Assembly (NCBI GenBank): GCA_027492485.1
Contig: JAPUER010000058.1
Coordinates: 2,619 to 66,618, forward strand
Source of the DNA: Betaproteobacteria bacterium
GTDB taxonomy: Bacteria > Pseudomonadota > Gammaproteobacteria > Burkholderiales > Casimicrobiaceae
Direction: 5' to 3'
Length of the DNA stretch: 64,000 nucleotides
The notes beneath the pieces are model-generated. The model saw only the letters and a program-made list of their open reading frames with translations. It made no database searches and was not told where the DNA came from. Positions 5,756 to 18,822 of this stretch are shown piece by piece (position 1 is the first letter of the stretch; each line of letters begins with the position of its first letter). Both the position numbers and the translations under genes were made by a program.

Positions 5756-5756
<1 letters not shown>
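5397..5756 (-). repeat. Type-1 AGTCGACT-centred palindromic repeat, split by a MITE-like insert
   Basis: Read on the minus strand, the left arm starts right at the stop of the ABC permease gene (AGCTTTTTGCGCC..., 5755 down to 5696) and ends in AGTCGACT. The right arm resumes with AGTCGACT at 5459 and runs to CCGAAATGCTG at 5397. Joined, the two arms reproduce the layout of the intact copies (GGGC, about 20 nt, AGTCGACT, GAGCCC, AAA-GCTG). The 5460-5695 segment between them is the MITE-like element. Confidence 0.65.
5452..5703. mobile_element. MITE-like element, copy 1
   Basis: The ends are AGTCGACTCCTGAT(C/T)nGCAA in inverted orientation (5452-5471, and the complement of 5684-5703). The interior has GC-rich hairpins (CTCCCCGCTCGCCGGGGAG; CCTCCCCCGGCAAGCGGGGG) and no plausible ORF. 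A second copy lies at 50062-50306 in the opposite orientation, with matching ends and interior. No transposase is encoded, so it would need one in trans. Confidence 0.65.
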
Positions 5757-6984
<1,228 letters not shown>

Positions 6985-6988
<4 letters not shown>

Positions 6989-7746
6989 GCCGGCACCGTG
7001 GCCGCTGCCGCCGCGGCGCGGGCATCGAATGCGGCAATCTCGGCGACGGCATCGCGCGGCGTCTGCAACTGGTCGCCGACCAGCTGGCCGTCGCGAAACA
7101 GCAGCAGACGCGAGGCGAAGGTCGCGACGTCGCTTTCGTGGGTGACCAGCACCACCGCCATGCCCTGCGCGTTGAGCGACTGGAACAGCGCCATGATTTC
7201 GAGGCTGGTGCGGGTGTCGAGCGCCCCGGTCGGCTCGTCGGCGAGGATCAGGCGCGGCTGGTTGACGATGGCGCGGGCAATCGCGACCCGCTGCTGCTGA
7301 CCGCCGGAGAGCTGCGTCGGCCAGTGGTCGGCGCGACCGGCGAGGCCGACCAGCGCCAGCGCCGCCAGCGCCCGCCCGCGTCGCTCTTTCGGCGCCACGC
7401 CGGCATACATCAGCGGCAGTTCGACGTTCTCGGTCGCGCTGGTGCGCGGCAGCAGGTTGAAGTTCTGGAAGACGAAACCGATCATCCGGTTGCGGGCCTC
7501 GGCAAGCTGATCGGCATTCATTTCACTGACCGGTTCGCCATGCAGCCGGTAATGTCCGCCGCTCGGCCGGTCGAGGCAGCCGACCAGATTCATGAAGGTC
7601 GACTTGCCCGAGCCCGACGGCCCCATCACGGCGACGCACTCCCCTTCCTTGATGCTGACGGTGAGATCGCGCAGCGCACGCACCTCCTCCTCGCCCATCA
7701 CGTAGGTTTTGCAAAGCCCGGTGGTTTCGATCAGCGCCTGGCCCAT
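6985..7746 (-). CDS. MacB-type ABC transporter ATPase
   Basis: The 253-residue ATPase shows Walker A (GPSGSGKST), Q-loop (FVFQNFNLL), signature LSGGQQQRVAIARA, Walker B (LILADEPTGALD) and the H-loop (VTHESD). It belongs to the LolD/MacB/FtsE class. The start is ATG 7746 (MGQALIETTG); the frame is open further upstream, but that would overlap the adaptor gene. It lies 10 nt after the macA-like gene and overlaps the permease by 4 nt, so the three are one operon. Confidence 0.9.
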
Positions 7747-7756
7747 GATGGCAGGT

Positions 7757-9058
7757 CTAAAACGGCATCCGCGGCCCGGCCGCGGGCGTGCTGGCGGCAC
7801 CGCGGTTATCCTGGGTGCCGACGATCACTTCGTCGCCTTCCTTCAGGGCGCCGCCGGTCAACTCGCTCGCCGTGCCATCGGTGAGCCCGGTGCGAATCTC
7901 CAGCGCCTGCGGTTTGCCATCGCCGCCGACCACGTAGACGCGCGTCGTGCCGGCGTTCGCCGTGTTTCTGCCGGCGTTGCCGTTGTTGCCGCCGTTGTTG
8001 CCGTCGGCGGCCGGCTTGAAGCGCAGCGCCGCATTGGCGACCCGCAGCACATTGTCGCGGGCATCGACCGTGATGCGCGTGTTGGCCGTCATGCCGGGCA
8101 CCAGCACCAGGTCCGGGTTGTCGGCGGAAATGGTGACCACATAAGTCACGACGTTCTGGATGACCTGCGCAGCCTTGCGGATCTGCGTGATCTTGCCGTT
8201 GAAGTTGCGGCGCGGAAAGGCATCGACGGTGAAGCTTGCGGCCTGCCCGACCTTGAGGCGGCCAATGTCGGCCTCGTCGATCGAGGCTTCGACCTGCATC
8301 GCGCGCAAGTCCTGGGCAATGATGAACAAGTCCGGCGCCGACAGGCTCGCCGCCACGGTTTGCCCCGGCTCCACCTTGCGGGCGATGACGATGCCGTTCA
8401 CCGGTGCGCGAATGGTGGTCCGCTCGAAGTCGACTTGCGCCGATTGCAACGCGACCTCGCGCTGACGCACATTGGCCTGCGCCGAGGCCGCCTGCGCTTC
8501 CTGCGTGCGAATGCTCTGCTCGACCAGTGCCACCTGCTCCCTGGCGGTGTTGAAGGTGGTCTCCGCCTTGTCCAGTTCGGAGGCGCTGATGAAGCCCTTG
8601 CCGACCAGATCCTTCTTGCGCTGCAAATCGCGCTCGGCATCGGCCAGCGCAATCTTCGCCTTGCCTGCTTCGATGCGCTGCCCGGCGACGCTGTTTTGCT
8701 GCACCAGCGCCGCACTGTGCGCGGCGTCGAGGTCGGCGCGCGCCTGGCTGATACGCAACTGGTAACTCTCCGGGTCGATGCGCGCGAGCACCTGACCGGG
8801 CTTCACCTCGCTGTTGAAATCGACCAGCACTTCTTTCATCTGACCGGAAATCTGCGAACTGACCGCCACCGTCTGCACCGCGTTCAGCGTGCCGCTCGCG
8901 GCCACCGTGGAAACGATCGCACCGCGCCCGACTTTCGCCAGCCGATATTTGACCTGGGCATTGTCGCCATCGTCGCCCAGCCACCACCAGCCGGCCAGGC
9001 CGAGCAGGGCAACGGACGCCGCGCCCGCCACCGGAAGCAAAAATTTCCTGCCGTTCAT
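7757..9058 (-). CDS. macA: MacA-type periplasmic adaptor (HlyD/RND-MFP family)
   Basis: The 433-residue protein has one N-terminal membrane anchor (about 5-24), a barrel-sandwich lipoyl half (SGTLNAVQTVAV, LARIDPESYQL), a long helical hairpin (about 100-180), the second lipoyl half (IRAPVNGIVIARKVEPGQTV) and a beta-barrel. It ends in an Asn/Gly-rich segment around residue 345 and a membrane-proximal domain. It links the inner-membrane ABC exporter with an outer-membrane factor. The NodT-type channel gene 200 nt upstream could serve both this pump and the Mdt pump. Confidence 0.88.
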   Translation of the reverse strand: MNGRKFLLPVAGAASVALLGLAGWWWLGDDGDNAQVKYRLAKVGRGAIVSTVAASGTLNAVQTVAVSSQISGQMKEVLVDFNSEVKPGQVLARIDPESYQLRISQARADLDAAHSAALVQQNSVAGQRIEAGKAKIALADAERDLQRKKDLVGKGFISASELDKAETTFNTAREQVALVEQSIRTQEAQAASAQANVRQREVALQSAQVDFERTTIRAPVNGIVIARKVEPGQTVAASLSAPDLFIIAQDLRAMQVEASIDEADIGRLKVGQAASFTVDAFPRRNFNGKITQIRKAAQVIQNVVTYVVTISADNPDLVLVPGMTANTRITVDARDNVLRVANAALRFKPAADGNNGGNNGNAGRNTANAGTTRVYVVGGDGKPQALEIRTGLTDGTASELTGGALKEGDEVIVGTQDNRGAASTPAAGPRMPF

Positions 9059-9155
9059 GCAATCAGTCTGTATCGTCCGATCGGCTTCGACGGAAGCTGC
9101 CGGGAGGTCCGTTGTTACCCCGCCGCGTCAAATGTCGAGCCGGGCGCCTTGTGAC

Positions 9156-9183
9156 TATCTAAATCAATTGTGCTGAAAATCAA
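9156..9183 (-). promoter_or_regulatory. Possible promoter for the macA operon
   Basis: On the minus strand TTGATT (9183-9178) and TAGATA (9161-9156) are separated by 16 nt, within the 203-nt gap between the nodT stop and the macA start. The elements are moderate matches to sigma-70 boxes in a locally AT-richer patch. Confidence 0.35.
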
Positions 9184-9261
9184 CACCGGATTCGTGACAT
9201 GGCGCAGGGAAAGCGCGCTTCGGCGGCTTGAGTCGCGGGATTCGAGTGTTGGCTCAAATCT

Positions 9262-10719
9262 CTAGCCGCCCAGCGCCCGCAACAGCGCGACGGCGGCAGT
9301 GAATTGCTGGCCGCGCAGCGACAGTTCGCTGCGCCGCGCGGCGTACTCCGCTGTCTGTGCGCTGACCACGTTCAGGTAACTCACGGTGCCGGCCTTGTAC
9401 TGGTTGAGCGCAATGGTCAGCGCCTCCTGCGCGGCCTGCACCGCTTGCCGCTGCACCGCCAGCTCGTCGGCCAGGATGCGCAGCGCGGCGAGGTTGTCCT
9501 CGACTTCGCCAATCGCGGTCAACACGGTCTGCCGGTACGCCGCGACAGTCTGGTCGTAGCCGGCCATCGCCTGCGCCTTGGCCGCATCGCGCGCGCCGCC
9601 GTCGAACAGCGACAGCGCCAGCGCCGGTCCGACCGACCAGAAGCGGTTGGGCAAGGCAAACAAATCGGAGAGCGTGGCGCCGCGCTGGCCGAACGATCCG
9701 GACAGCGTGATTGCCGGGTAGTAAGCGGCAACGGTCACGCCGATCTGGGCATTGGCCGCCGCCATACGACGTTCCGCAGCGACGATGTCGGGCCTTTTGC
9801 GCAGCAGTTCGGAAGGCACCGAGGTCGCCACGGGCGGCAGCGTGAGCGCGTAGGTGTCGCTGCGTTCGAGCGCGAAGGCCGAGGGCACGCGGCCAAGCAG
9901 CAGGGCGATGGCATGCTCCAGCGCCGCGCGCTGGTTGTCGGTGTCGATCAGTTGCGCGCGGGCGTTGAGCAACTGCAACTGCGCCTGCGCCACGTCGGAG
10001 CGTGCGGCGACGCCGGCTTCGTAGCGGTTCTGGGTGAGTTTGAGCGAACGCTCGTAGGCCTCCACCGCGTCGTCGAGCAGCGCGCGCTGGGCATCAAGCG
10101 AACGCAGGTTGCCGTAGCTGGTCGCCAGTTGCGCGCGCAGGCTCAGCGTGGTCGCCGCCAGATCGGCTGCGCTGGCGGCGGCGCTGGCATCGCCGGCCTC
10201 GATGCTGCGCCGGATGCGGCCCCAGAGGTCGAGTTCCCAGCTTGCCGCCAGGCTGGCGCTGAGCGCCGTGGCCGTGCTGCGGCCCGCGGTGGTGGCCTGC
10301 GAGGTGCGCGTGGCCGATGCATTGGTGGCGAGCGTCGGCCATTGTCCGGCTTGCGTCTGTTGCAGACTGGCTGTGGCCTGCCGATAGCGGGCCTCGGCCT
10401 GGGCGATGTTCTGATTGCCGGTGGCGACCTCGGCCATCAGCGCGTCAAGCTTCGGATCGGCGAACGCCTTCCACCAGTCGACCGCGGCGGCGCTCGCGGG
10501 CGTGCCGGCCGGCTGCAGCAATTTCGCAGCCTCCTCGTATTGCGCCAGCGGGCCGTTGATCGCCGCCTGTTCGGTGGCGGCGTTGGGCAATGGTGCCGGG
10601 CGCTGGTAGTTCGGTCCCAGCGGCGCGCAGGCCGCGAGCAGGCCAACGACCGGCGCGGCCAACAGCATGCTGCGGACGGCCATCGGCAGTGAACGCACCT
10701 TCATCGTGTGCTGCATCAA
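9262..10719 (-). CDS. NodT-family outer-membrane efflux lipoprotein
   Basis: The 485-residue protein has a lipoprotein signal with lipobox LLAAC near residue 31, the family motif GPNYQRP just after it, and two TolC-like repeats (about 90-290 and 300-480) with long helices ([34 protein letters not shown]). It forms the outer-membrane channel of a tripartite pump. The ATG at 10719 overlaps the mdtC stop (ATGA), which fixes the start as the last gene of the mdtABC operon. Confidence 0.9.
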   Translation of the reverse strand: MMQHTMKVRSLPMAVRSMLLAAPVVGLLAACAPLGPNYQRPAPLPNAATEQAAINGPLAQYEEAAKLLQPAGTPASAAAVDWWKAFADPKLDALMAEVATGNQNIAQAEARYRQATASLQQTQAGQWPTLATNASATRTSQATTAGRSTATALSASLAASWELDLWGRIRRSIEAGDASAAASAADLAATTLSLRAQLATSYGNLRSLDAQRALLDDAVEAYERSLKLTQNRYEAGVAARSDVAQAQLQLLNARAQLIDTDNQRAALEHAIALLLGRVPSAFALERSDTYALTLPPVATSVPSELLRKRPDIVAAERRMAAANAQIGVTVAAYYPAITLSGSFGQRGATLSDLFALPNRFWSVGPALALSLFDGGARDAAKAQAMAGYDQTVAAYRQTVLTAIGEVEDNLAALRILADELAVQRQAVQAAQEALTIALNQYKAGTVSYLNVVSAQTAEYAARRSELSLRGQQFTAAVALLRALGG

Positions 10720-13700
10720 TCGTTTCCTTCAAGGACGGGTTTGTCCGCAACACCGGCATCTTGCGGTGCATGCGGGCGTTTGCGCATGACGCGGTTGCGC
10801 ATGACGCGGTTGCGCAGGCGGTCGAGCGCGAGGTAGACCACCGGCGTCGTGTACAGCGTCAACAGTTGCGACAGGATCAGGCCGCCGACGATAGACACAC
10901 CCAGCGGTTGCCGCAGCTCGGCGCCGTCGCCGGAACCGAGCGCCAGCGGCAACGCCCCGAACAGCGCGGCGATGGTGGTCATCATGATCGGCCGGAAGCG
11001 CAGCAGGCAGGCGCGATAGATCGCCTCGCGCGGATCGAGCCCGTCGCGACGTTCGGTCTCGATCGCGACGTCGATCATCATGATCGCGTTCTTCTTCACG
11101 ATGCCGATCAGCAGGATCACGCCGATCAGCGCGATGAGGCTGAACTCCATCTTGAACATCATCAGCGCCAGCACCGCGCCGACGCCGGCCGACGGCAGCG
11201 TCGACAGAATGGTGATCGGGTGCACCAGACTCTCGTAGAGCATGCCCAGCACCAGGTAGATGGTGATGATGGCGGCGAGGATCAGCAGCGGCTGGCTGGA
11301 CAGCGATTGCTGGAAGATTTTGGCGCCGCCCTGAAAGCTCGCGGTGATGCCGGTCGGCACGCCGATGCGGGCGAGCGCGGCGTCGATGGCCTCGGTTGCC
11401 TGCCCGATCGACACGCCGGTCGCGAGATTGAACGACACCGTGCTCGCGGCGAACTGGCCCTGATGGTTCACCGAGAGCGGCGTGTTGGTGGGCGCAACAG
11501 TGGCGATCTGCGACAGCGGCACCTGCTTGCCGCCGCTGCCGGTGAGGTAGATGTTCTTCAGCGACTCGGCGTCCTGCAGATACTTGCCGTCGGCCTCCAT
11601 CACCACGCGGTACTGGTTCAGCGCCTCGTACAGCGTGGCGATCTGGCGCTGGCCGTAGGCATCGTTCAGCGTAGCGTCGACATTGCGCACGGTGATGCCG
11701 AAACGTGCCATCGCGTCGCGGTCGAGCTGCAGCGAGGTTTGCAGGCCTTTGTCCTGGGCATCGGTATTGACGTCGGTCAGCTCCGGCAGGTTGCTCAGCG
11801 TGGCACGGATGGCCGGCTCCCATTGCCGCAGCAGCGCCAGATCGTCGGACTGCAAGGTGTACTGATACTGCGCATTGCCCTGACGGCCGCCGGCGCGCAA
11901 GTCCTGCGCCGACTGCAGAAACAGCGCTGCGCCCGGCACCTGCGCCAGCTTCGGCCGCAGCCGGTTGCCGATCTCGTCGGCGGTCACACCCCGCTCCCGG
12001 AGTGGCTTCAACACCACGAACATGAAGCCGGAATTGCGCTGGCCGCCGCCGGTGAATGCCGTCACGTGCGCCACCGCCGGGTCCCGCTTGACGATCTCGA
12101 CGAACTGCGACACCTTGCTGCTCATCGACTGGAACGAAGTGGCCTGGTCGGCCTGGATGCCGCCGATCATCAAGCCGGTGTCCTGTTGCGGGAAAAATCC
12201 CTTCGGAATCTCGCGATAGAGCCAGACGTTGGCGGCGATGGTCAGCGCAAACACGAGCAACAGCAGCGCCGGATGATTGAGCGACCAGCCCAGCGACCTG
12301 GCGTAACCGCGATGCATGAGGCCGTAGGCGCCGCTGTGCTGGCGCAGCCCGTCGTCGTCCGACTGCACGGCATGCTTGCCGCGACGCAGCCAGCGCGCGC
12401 AAAGCATCGGCGTCACCGTCAGCGACACCAGCAGCGACACCAGAATCGCCACCGACAGCGTGACCGCGAACTCGCGGAACAGTCGTCCGATGATGCCGCC
12501 CATCGCCAGAATCGGGATGAACACGGCGATCAGCGACAGGCTCATCGACAGCACTGTGAAGCCCACTTCCTTGGCGCCCTTGAGCGCCGCCGCGACCGGC
12601 TGCATGCCCTCCTCGATGTGGCGCATGATGTTTTCCAGCACCACGATGGCATCGTCGACCACGAAGCCAGTGGCGATGGTCAGCGCCATCAACGACAGAT
12701 TGTTCAGGCTGTAGCCGAGCAGATACATCGCGATGAAGGTGCCGAGCAGCGACACCGGCACCGAGATCGCCGGAATGATGGTGGCGCGGCCGCTGCGCAG
12801 GAAGGCGAACACGACGACGACGACCAGCGCAATCGAGATTGCCAGCGCGCGCTCCACCTCGCGCAGCGAGGCGCGGATGGTGGTGGTGCGCTCCATCACT
12901 ACCTCCATGTCGATGGCGTCGGGAATCGTGGCGCGCAGTCGCGGCAGCAGCGCCTTCACGCGCTCGACGGTTTCCAGAATGTTGGCGCCGGGCTGGCGGT
13001 AGATGATCAGTTGCACCGAGGGCTCGCCGTCGGTGAGGCCCATGTTGCGCGCATCCTGCACGCTGTCGGTGACGGTGGCGATGTCGGACAGGCGCAGCGC
13101 GGCGCCGTTCTTCCAGCTCACCACCAGCGGCAGGTACTCGGCCGCCTTCTTGGCCTGATCGTTGGCGCCGATCTGCCACTGCCGGTCGCCGACCTCGACC
13201 ACACCTTTCGGCCGGTTGACGTTGTTGTTGGCGATGGCGCCGCGCACGTCTTCCAGCGAGACGCCGGTCGCCGCCACGGTGGGCAGATCGAGCGCCACCC
13301 GCACCGCCGGCAGCGCACCGCCGCCGACGTTGACGTTGCCGACGCCCTCAATCTGCGAGATGCGTTGCGCCAGCACGGTGGAGGCAGCGTCGTACATCTG
13401 GCCGCGGGTCAACGACTTCGAGGTGAGCGACAGGATCATCACCGGCGAGTCGGCCGGATTCGCCTTGCGGTAAACCGGATTGCCGGGCAGGCTGCTCGGC
13501 AGCGTCACCCGCGCCGCGTTGATCGCGGCCTGCACTTCGCGCGCCGCGCTGTCGATGTTCTTGCCGAGGTCGAATTGCAGCGTGACGCGAGTCGACGACA
13601 GCGAGCTCGACGATGTGATTTCGTTGACGCCGGCGATGGTGCCGAGCGCGCGTTCCAGCGGCGTGGCGACGGTGGCCGCCATCGTCTCCGGGCTGGCGCC

Positions 13701-13856
13701 CGGCAGACTGGCGGTGACCGTGATGACCGGAAACTCCACCTGCGGCAGCGGCGCCACCGGCATCAGCAGGAACGACAGCACGCCGGCAATCGCCACACCC
13801 AGGGTCAGCAAGGTGGTGGCGACCGGGCGTTCGATGAAGGGGCGGGACAGGTTCAT
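10716..13856 (-). CDS. mdtC: RND multidrug efflux transporter, MdtC type
   Basis: The 1046-residue inner-membrane transporter has the AcrB fold: an N-terminal helix ([17 protein letters not shown]), two large periplasmic loops and twelve membrane helices. The proton-relay helix reads [14 protein letters not shown] with paired Asp. MdtB and MdtC act as a heteromultimer that exports bile salts and drugs in E. coli. It follows mdtB after 9 nt and overlaps the outer-membrane factor gene by 4 nt. The operon order is mdtA-mdtB-mdtC-nodT. Confidence 0.9.
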   Translation of the reverse strand: MNLSRPFIERPVATTLLTLGVAIAGVLSFLLMPVAPLPQVEFPVITVTASLPGASPETMAATVATPLERALGTIAGVNEITSSSSLSSTRVTLQFDLGKNIDSAAREVQAAINAARVTLPSSLPGNPVYRKANPADSPVMILSLTSKSLTRGQMYDAASTVLAQRISQIEGVGNVNVGGGALPAVRVALDLPTVAATGVSLEDVRGAIANNNVNRPKGVVEVGDRQWQIGANDQAKKAAEYLPLVVSWKNGAALRLSDIATVTDSVQDARNMGLTDGEPSVQLIIYRQPGANILETVERVKALLPRLRATIPDAIDMEVVMERTTTIRASLREVERALAISIALVVVVVFAFLRSGRATIIPAISVPVSLLGTFIAMYLLGYSLNNLSLMALTIATGFVVDDAIVVLENIMRHIEEGMQPVAAALKGAKEVGFTVLSMSLSLIAVFIPILAMGGIIGRLFREFAVTLSVAILVSLLVSLTVTPMLCARWLRRGKHAVQSDDDGLRQHSGAYGLMHRGYARSLGWSLNHPALLLLVFALTIAANVWLYREIPKGFFPQQDTGLMIGGIQADQATSFQSMSSKVSQFVEIVKRDPAVAHVTAFTGGGQRNSGFMFVVLKPLRERGVTADEIGNRLRPKLAQVPGAALFLQSAQDLRAGGRQGNAQYQYTLQSDDLALLRQWEPAIRATLSNLPELTDVNTDAQDKGLQTSLQLDRDAMARFGITVRNVDATLNDAYGQRQIATLYEALNQYRVVMEADGKYLQDAESLKNIYLTGSGGKQVPLSQIATVAPTNTPLSVNHQGQFAASTVSFNLATGVSIGQATEAIDAALARIGVPTGITASFQGGAKIFQQSLSSQPLLILAAIITIYLVLGMLYESLVHPITILSTLPSAGVGAVLALMMFKMEFSLIALIGVILLIGIVKKNAIMMIDVAIETERRDGLDPREAIYRACLLRFRPIMMTTIAALFGALPLALGSGDGAELRQPLGVSIVGGLILSQLLTLYTTPVVYLALDRLRNRVMRNRVMRKRPHAPQDAGVADKPVLEGND

Positions 13857-13865
13857 CGACTGCGC

Positions 13866-16800
13866 CTATTCCGCGGCGACCGCTGCCGTTTCGTCGCGGC
13901 GGAAGCGACGCGCAAGACGCTCGAAGGCGAGATAGATCACCGGCGTGGTGAACAGCGTCAGCACCTGGCTGACCAGCAGACCGCCGACCATCGTCCAGCC
14001 CAGCGGATGGCGCAGCTCGCTGCCCATGCCGCTGCCGAGCATCAGCGGCAGCGCGCCGAGCAATGCCGCCATCGTCGTCATCAAAATCGGCCGCAGCCGC
14101 AGCAGACAGGCCTGACGGATGGCGTCGTGCGGCGTCTTGCCTTCCTCGCGCTCGGCGGCGAGCGCGAAGTCGATCATCATGATCGCGTTCTTCTTGACGA
14201 TGCCGATCAGCAGCACGATGCCGATGATGGCGATGACGCCGAGATCGTTGCGCGACACGATCAGCGCCAGCAGCGCGCCGATGCCGGCCGACGGCAGCGT
14301 CGACAGAATGGTGATCGGATGGATGTAGCTCTCGTAGAGCACGCCGAGCACGATGTACATGGTGACGATGGCGGCGAGGATCAGCCACACCTCGTTGGCC
14401 AGCGCGGCGCGGAAGGCCAGCGTGGCGCCCTGGAACTGGGTGCGGATGCTGGCCGGCATGCCGAGCGCCTGTTCGGTCGCTTCGATGGCCTGCACGGCCT
14501 CGCCCAGCGAGACGCCTTTGGTGACGTTGAAGGACACGGTGGTCGCCGGGAACTGGTTGAGCTTGTTGACCTGCAGTTCGGCCGGGCGCTCGATGACCCG
14601 CGCCAGCGACGACAGCGGCACCTGCGACGTCACGCCCGCCACCGTGCCCGGCACGTAGATCTGGGCGATGATCTCCGGCCCGGTGGCCGGATTGCCGAAC
14701 CCGGTGACCGGTTTCTGCACTTCGAGCACCACGCGGTACTGGCTGGCCTGGGTGAAGATGGTCGAGATCAAACGCTGGCCGAAGGCGTTGTAAAGCGCGT
14801 TGTTGATCGCGGCGACCGTCACGCCCATGCGCGACGCGGCGTCGCGGTCGATCTCGACGTAAGCCTGCAAGCCGTTGCGTTGCAGCTCGGTGGTGACATC
14901 GGCAAGCTGCGGCAGTTGCTGCAACCGCTCCACCAGTTTCGGCGTCCATTCGCCGAGTGCGGCGGTGTCAGTGCTGTCGAGCGTGAACTGATACTGCGTG
15001 CGACTGACGCGGTCCTCGATGGTGAGATCCTGCACCGGCTGCATCGCCACCGAAATGCCCGGCACGTTGCGGATCCGCTCGTTGAGCCGTTCGATCAGCG
15101 CGGTGGCGCGCGGGCGGCCGCTCTCCAGCGGTTGCAGGTCGATCTGCAGACGGCCGTTGTTGATCGTGGTGTTGACGCCATCGACGCCGATGATGGAGGA
15201 CACGCTACGCACGGCCGGATCATCCATCAGCGCGTTGACGACGGCCTGCTGCTTCTCGCTCATCGCCGCGAATGACACGCTTTGCGGCGCCGTGGTGATG
15301 GCGGCGATGGCGCCGGTGTCCTGCACCGGGAAGAAGCCCTTGGGCACCAGCCAGGCCAGCAGCACGGTCAGCGCCACCGTGGCCACGGCGACCAGCAGCG
15401 TCAGCGCCTGTCGCGCCAGCACCCAGTCGAGCGCCACCGCATAGCGCGCCTGCAAGCCGTCGAAGGCGCGGCCGATCAGCGCCAGCCAGCGCGGCTCGCG
15501 GCGCTCGTGCTCGCTCTTGAGCAGCCGCGCGCACATCATCGGCGTCAGCGTCAGCGACACGAAGGCGGAGATGATGATGGCAATCGCCAGCGTGATGGCG
15601 AATTCGCGGAACAGGCGACCGACCACATCGCGCATGAACAGCAGCGGAATCAGCACCGCGAGCAGCGATACCGTCAGCGAGATGATGGTGAAGGCGATCT
15701 GCTTCGAGCCGTTGATGGCCGCCGTGAACGGTTTTTCGCCATCCTCGATGCGGCGCGCGATGTTCTCGATCATCACGATGGCATCGTCAACCACGAAACC
15801 GGCGGCAATGGTCAGCGCCATCAACGACAGGTTGTTGACCGAGAAGCCGACCGCGTACATCACCGCGAAGGTGCCGACCAGCGACAGCGGCACCGCCACG
15901 CTCGGGATGATGGTGGCCGGAATGCTGCGCAGGAACAGGAAGATCACCATCACCACCAGCGCCACGGCGAGCAGCAGCTCGTACTGCACATCGCGCACCG
16001 AGGCGCGGATGGTCACCGTGCGGTCGGTCAGCGTGGTCAACTCCACCGAGGCCGGCAGCGCGGCCCGCAGTTGCGGCAGGATCGCCTTGATCGCGTCCAC
16101 CGTCTCGATCACGTTGGCGCCCGGTTGCCGCTGTACGTTGATGACGATGCCCGGCTGCTGCACACGCTTGCCGTCGCGCTCCAGCGTCGCCCAGGCGGCG
16201 AGGCGGACGTTTTCGGCGTCATCGACCACGTCGGCGACGTCGCGGATGCGGATCGGGGCGCCGTTCTTGTAGGCGATGACCAGTTTGGCGTATTCGCTGG
16301 CGTCTTTAAGCTGATCGTTGGCGTCGATGGTGCTGGCGCGCAGCGGGCCGTCGAAACTGCCCTTGGCCTGATTGACGTTCTGGTTGCTGACAGCGGTACG
16401 GATGTCGTCCAGCGACAGGCCGAGCTGGGTCAGCGCACGCGGGTTGGCCTGGATGCGCACGGCGGGCTTCTGGCCGCCGGACAGCGTGACCAGGCCGACG
16501 CCGTTGACCTGCGACAGTTTCTGCGCGATGCGGGTATCGGCCAGATCCTGCACCCGCGGCAGCGGCAGCGTGTCGGAGGTGATGGCCAGCGTGAGGATGG
16601 GCGCGTCGGCCGGGTTGACCTTGTTGTAGACCGGGGGCGCCGGCAGATCGCTGGGCAGCAGCGTGGCGGCGGCGTTGATGGCGGCCTGCACCTGCTGCTC
16701 GGCGACATCGAGCTTGAGGTCGAGCGCAAAGCGTAGCGTCACCACCGAGGCACCGCCGGAGCTGGTCGACCACATCTGCTCGAGCCCCGGCATCTGGCCG

Positions 16801-17012
16801 AACTGGCGCTCCAGCGGTGCCGTGATCGAGGACGCGATGACGTCGGGGCTGGCGCCGGGATAGAGCGTGGTGATCTGGATGGTGGGGTAATCCACCTGCG
16901 GCAGCGCCGACTGCGGCAGCAGCCGGTAGCCGATGACGCCGATGATGAACACCGCCAGCATCAGCAGGCTGGTCGCCACCGGGCGCCGGATGAACGGTTC
17001 GCAGGGATTCAT
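13866..17012 (-). CDS. mdtB: RND multidrug efflux transporter, MdtB type
   Basis: The 1048-residue protein starts [20 protein letters not shown], a typical RND N-terminus; the frame is open 66 nt further upstream, but that would overlap mdtA. It shares the AcrB layout with its neighbour, with [12 protein letters not shown] as relay helix and two porter/docking loops. It ends [11 protein letters not shown]. It is the partner of the MdtC-like protein. The gap to mdtA is 22 nt. Confidence 0.9.
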   Translation of the reverse strand: MNPCEPFIRRPVATSLLMLAVFIIGVIGYRLLPQSALPQVDYPTIQITTLYPGASPDVIASSITAPLERQFGQMPGLEQMWSTSSGGASVVTLRFALDLKLDVAEQQVQAAINAAATLLPSDLPAPPVYNKVNPADAPILTLAITSDTLPLPRVQDLADTRIAQKLSQVNGVGLVTLSGGQKPAVRIQANPRALTQLGLSLDDIRTAVSNQNVNQAKGSFDGPLRASTIDANDQLKDASEYAKLVIAYKNGAPIRIRDVADVVDDAENVRLAAWATLERDGKRVQQPGIVINVQRQPGANVIETVDAIKAILPQLRAALPASVELTTLTDRTVTIRASVRDVQYELLLAVALVVMVIFLFLRSIPATIIPSVAVPLSLVGTFAVMYAVGFSVNNLSLMALTIAAGFVVDDAIVMIENIARRIEDGEKPFTAAINGSKQIAFTIISLTVSLLAVLIPLLFMRDVVGRLFREFAITLAIAIIISAFVSLTLTPMMCARLLKSEHERREPRWLALIGRAFDGLQARYAVALDWVLARQALTLLVAVATVALTVLLAWLVPKGFFPVQDTGAIAAITTAPQSVSFAAMSEKQQAVVNALMDDPAVRSVSSIIGVDGVNTTINNGRLQIDLQPLESGRPRATALIERLNERIRNVPGISVAMQPVQDLTIEDRVSRTQYQFTLDSTDTAALGEWTPKLVERLQQLPQLADVTTELQRNGLQAYVEIDRDAASRMGVTVAAINNALYNAFGQRLISTIFTQASQYRVVLEVQKPVTGFGNPATGPEIIAQIYVPGTVAGVTSQVPLSSLARVIERPAELQVNKLNQFPATTVSFNVTKGVSLGEAVQAIEATEQALGMPASIRTQFQGATLAFRAALANEVWLILAAIVTMYIVLGVLYESYIHPITILSTLPSAGIGALLALIVSRNDLGVIAIIGIVLLIGIVKKNAIMMIDFALAAEREEGKTPHDAIRQACLLRLRPILMTTMAALLGALPLMLGSGMGSELRHPLGWTMVGGLLVSQVLTLFTTPVIYLAFERLARRFRRDETAAVAAE

Positions 17013-17034
17013 GCTTGCGTTTGGCGGGTGCCGG

Positions 17035-18645
17035 TCAGGGCTTGCCGGCGCCCGGCGCGCCGCCGCCTGCGGCCTCACGTTGTTTGCGGCGTTCGGCCTT
17101 CTCGGCGTCGCTCAAGTCGGCCCAGGCCTTGCGCGGGGCATCGCCGGCCGTGCCGGTCGTCGCTGCCGGCGCCGGCGTCGGGGCGGCGGCCGGTGCGCTG
17201 CCGGTGCTGCCGCCCGCTGCTTCGCGCTGCTTGCGCCGCTCCGCCTTTTCGGTATCGCTGAGGTCGGCCCAGGACTTCTTCGCCGCGTCGCCGCTGCCTG
17301 CCGTCGCCGGCGCGGCCGGTGATGTGGCAGCGCCCGGCGCCGTTGCGGCGCCCTTGCCGTCGCCCTGCTTGCCGTCGCCGCGCTGGCGCCGGCGTTCAGG
17401 CGGCGGCGCCTGCACCGTGGTGACCGGGGCGCCGTCGCGCAGTTTGTCGGCGCCGTCGATGACGATGGCTTCGCCTTCCTTCAGGCCACTGCTCACCACC
17501 ACGCGATCGCCCGACACCACGCCCAGTTGAATCTTGCGCAGGCTGGCCGTTTTTTCCGGCGTGACGACATAAACATAGGTGCCCGGCGCGCCGCGCTGCA
17601 CGGCGCTCTGCGGCACGGTGAGCGCGCCGTCGAGCTGGTCGAGTTCGAGCTTGGTATTGACGAACTGGTTGGGGAACAGCCGGTTCGATTTGTTCGGGAA
17701 CACCGCTTTCAGCTTGACGGTGCCGGTGGCGGCGTCGATCTGGTTGTCCACCGCCAGCAGTTCGCCGGTGTCGAGCACGGTGCGGCCGTCACGATCGATG
17801 GCCTGCACTTTCAGCCGCTCGTCGGCGGTCTTCGCGTTGAGCCGCGCCAGCACCGAGGGCAGCGCCTCCTGCGGCACGGCGAACACAGCGGTGATCGGCT
17901 GCACTTCGGTGATGATGACGATGCCGTTGGTGTCGGAGGCGCGCACCATGTTGCCGGCGTCGACCTGGCGCAACCCGGTGCGGCCGCTGATCGGCGCCTT
18001 CACCTGCGTGTAGCCGACGTTGAGCTGCGCGGTGGTTACCTGCGCGCGGTCGGTCTGCAGGCTGCCTTCGAGCTGCTTGACCAGCGCCGCCTGCGCGTCG
18101 ACCTGTTGCCGCGCGATGCTGTCCTGCTCCAGCAATTTCTGATAGCGCACGAGATCAAGTTTCGCCGAATCGAGCTGCGCCTGATCCTTCGCCAACTGCC
18201 CCTGCGCCTGTTGCAGCGCGGCTTGATAGGGCAGCGCGTCGATCTGCGCGATGACGTCGCCAGCACGCACCAGTTGCCCTTCGCGGAAGGAGACGCTTTG
18301 CAGCAGGCCGTCCACGCGGGCGCGGGCAGCAGCGGTCGAGCGCGCGGTGACGGTGCCGATGGCGGTGACGATGACCGGCACGTCGCCGGCGCGCACCTGA
18401 TCGATCACCGCCGGCACCGGCAGATTGCGACGGCCACCGGGGCCACCGGGACCGCCAGGCCCTCCTGCGCCACCGGGGCCACCCGGTCCCCCCGCGGCGG
18501 CGGTTTTGCTGTCTGCGCCGGCCTTGTCGGCGCCGGCATCGGCCTGCGACTTCGCCCACCACCACCAGCCGCCGCCACCCAGCGCCAGGATGGCAACACC
18601 CAGCGCCAGCCAGCGCCCACCCGTTGTTTTCTTGTTGTCCGTCAT
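17035..18645 (-). CDS. mdtA: MdtA-type periplasmic adaptor with an unusual repeated C-terminal tail
   Basis: The 536-residue adaptor starts [17 protein letters not shown], with a membrane anchor, a Gly/Pro-rich linker ([13 protein letters not shown]), lipoyl, hairpin and barrel domains ([14 protein letters not shown]). E. coli MdtA is about 415 residues. The extra length is a low-complexity tail from about residue 415, with two near-identical 24-residue charged segments (456-479 and 505-528) sharing [18 protein letters not shown] and joined by an Ala/Pro linker. The tail is helical and basic in character; its role is unknown. It is the first gene of the mdtABC-nodT operon. Confidence 0.88.
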   Translation of the reverse strand: MTDNKKTTGGRWLALGVAILALGGGGWWWWAKSQADAGADKAGADSKTAAAGGPGGPGGAGGPGGPGGPGGRRNLPVPAVIDQVRAGDVPVIVTAIGTVTARSTAAARARVDGLLQSVSFREGQLVRAGDVIAQIDALPYQAALQQAQGQLAKDQAQLDSAKLDLVRYQKLLEQDSIARQQVDAQAALVKQLEGSLQTDRAQVTTAQLNVGYTQVKAPISGRTGLRQVDAGNMVRASDTNGIVIITEVQPITAVFAVPQEALPSVLARLNAKTADERLKVQAIDRDGRTVLDTGELLAVDNQIDAATGTVKLKAVFPNKSNRLFPNQFVNTKLELDQLDGALTVPQSAVQRGAPGTYVYVVTPEKTASLRKIQLGVVSGDRVVVSSGLKEGEAIVIDGADKLRDGAPVTTVQAPPPERRRQRGDGKQGDGKGAATAPGAATSPAAPATAGSGDAAKKSWADLSDTEKAERRKQREAAGGSTGSAPAAAPTPAPAATTGTAGDAPRKAWADLSDAEKAERRKQREAAGGGAPGAGKP

Positions 18646-18702
18646 AACTTTCCCGCAATGCGCCGCGTTTCCGGCGCGGCGTTCCAATCGTCAGATACCT
18701 AT

Positions 18703-18822
18703 CAGCTTTTCGGTCTTTGCCCCATTCGATCAGGGCTCCGGGGCAAATTTCCGTAAAAGTCGACTTTTCGTTAATTCCGCGCCAATGCCCTTTTGCAATG
18801 GGCGTTGCGGCGAAAAGTCATT
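18703..18822. repeat. Type-1 AGTCGACT-centred palindromic repeat
   Basis: The element begins CAGCTTTTCGG, carries GGGCTC, has AGTCGACT at 18758-18765 as its centre, and ends with a complementary arm (AATGGGCG...GCGAAAAGTC). It fills the gap between mdtA and bepA, and bepA stops within its outer edge. Confidence 0.6.

Noticed and set aside
10590-15275. A 1561-codon open frame on the plus strand across mdtB/mdtC
   Set aside because: It is the antisense shadow of two highly conserved RND genes in GC-rich DNA. Its translation is His/Arg/Gln-rich without domains.
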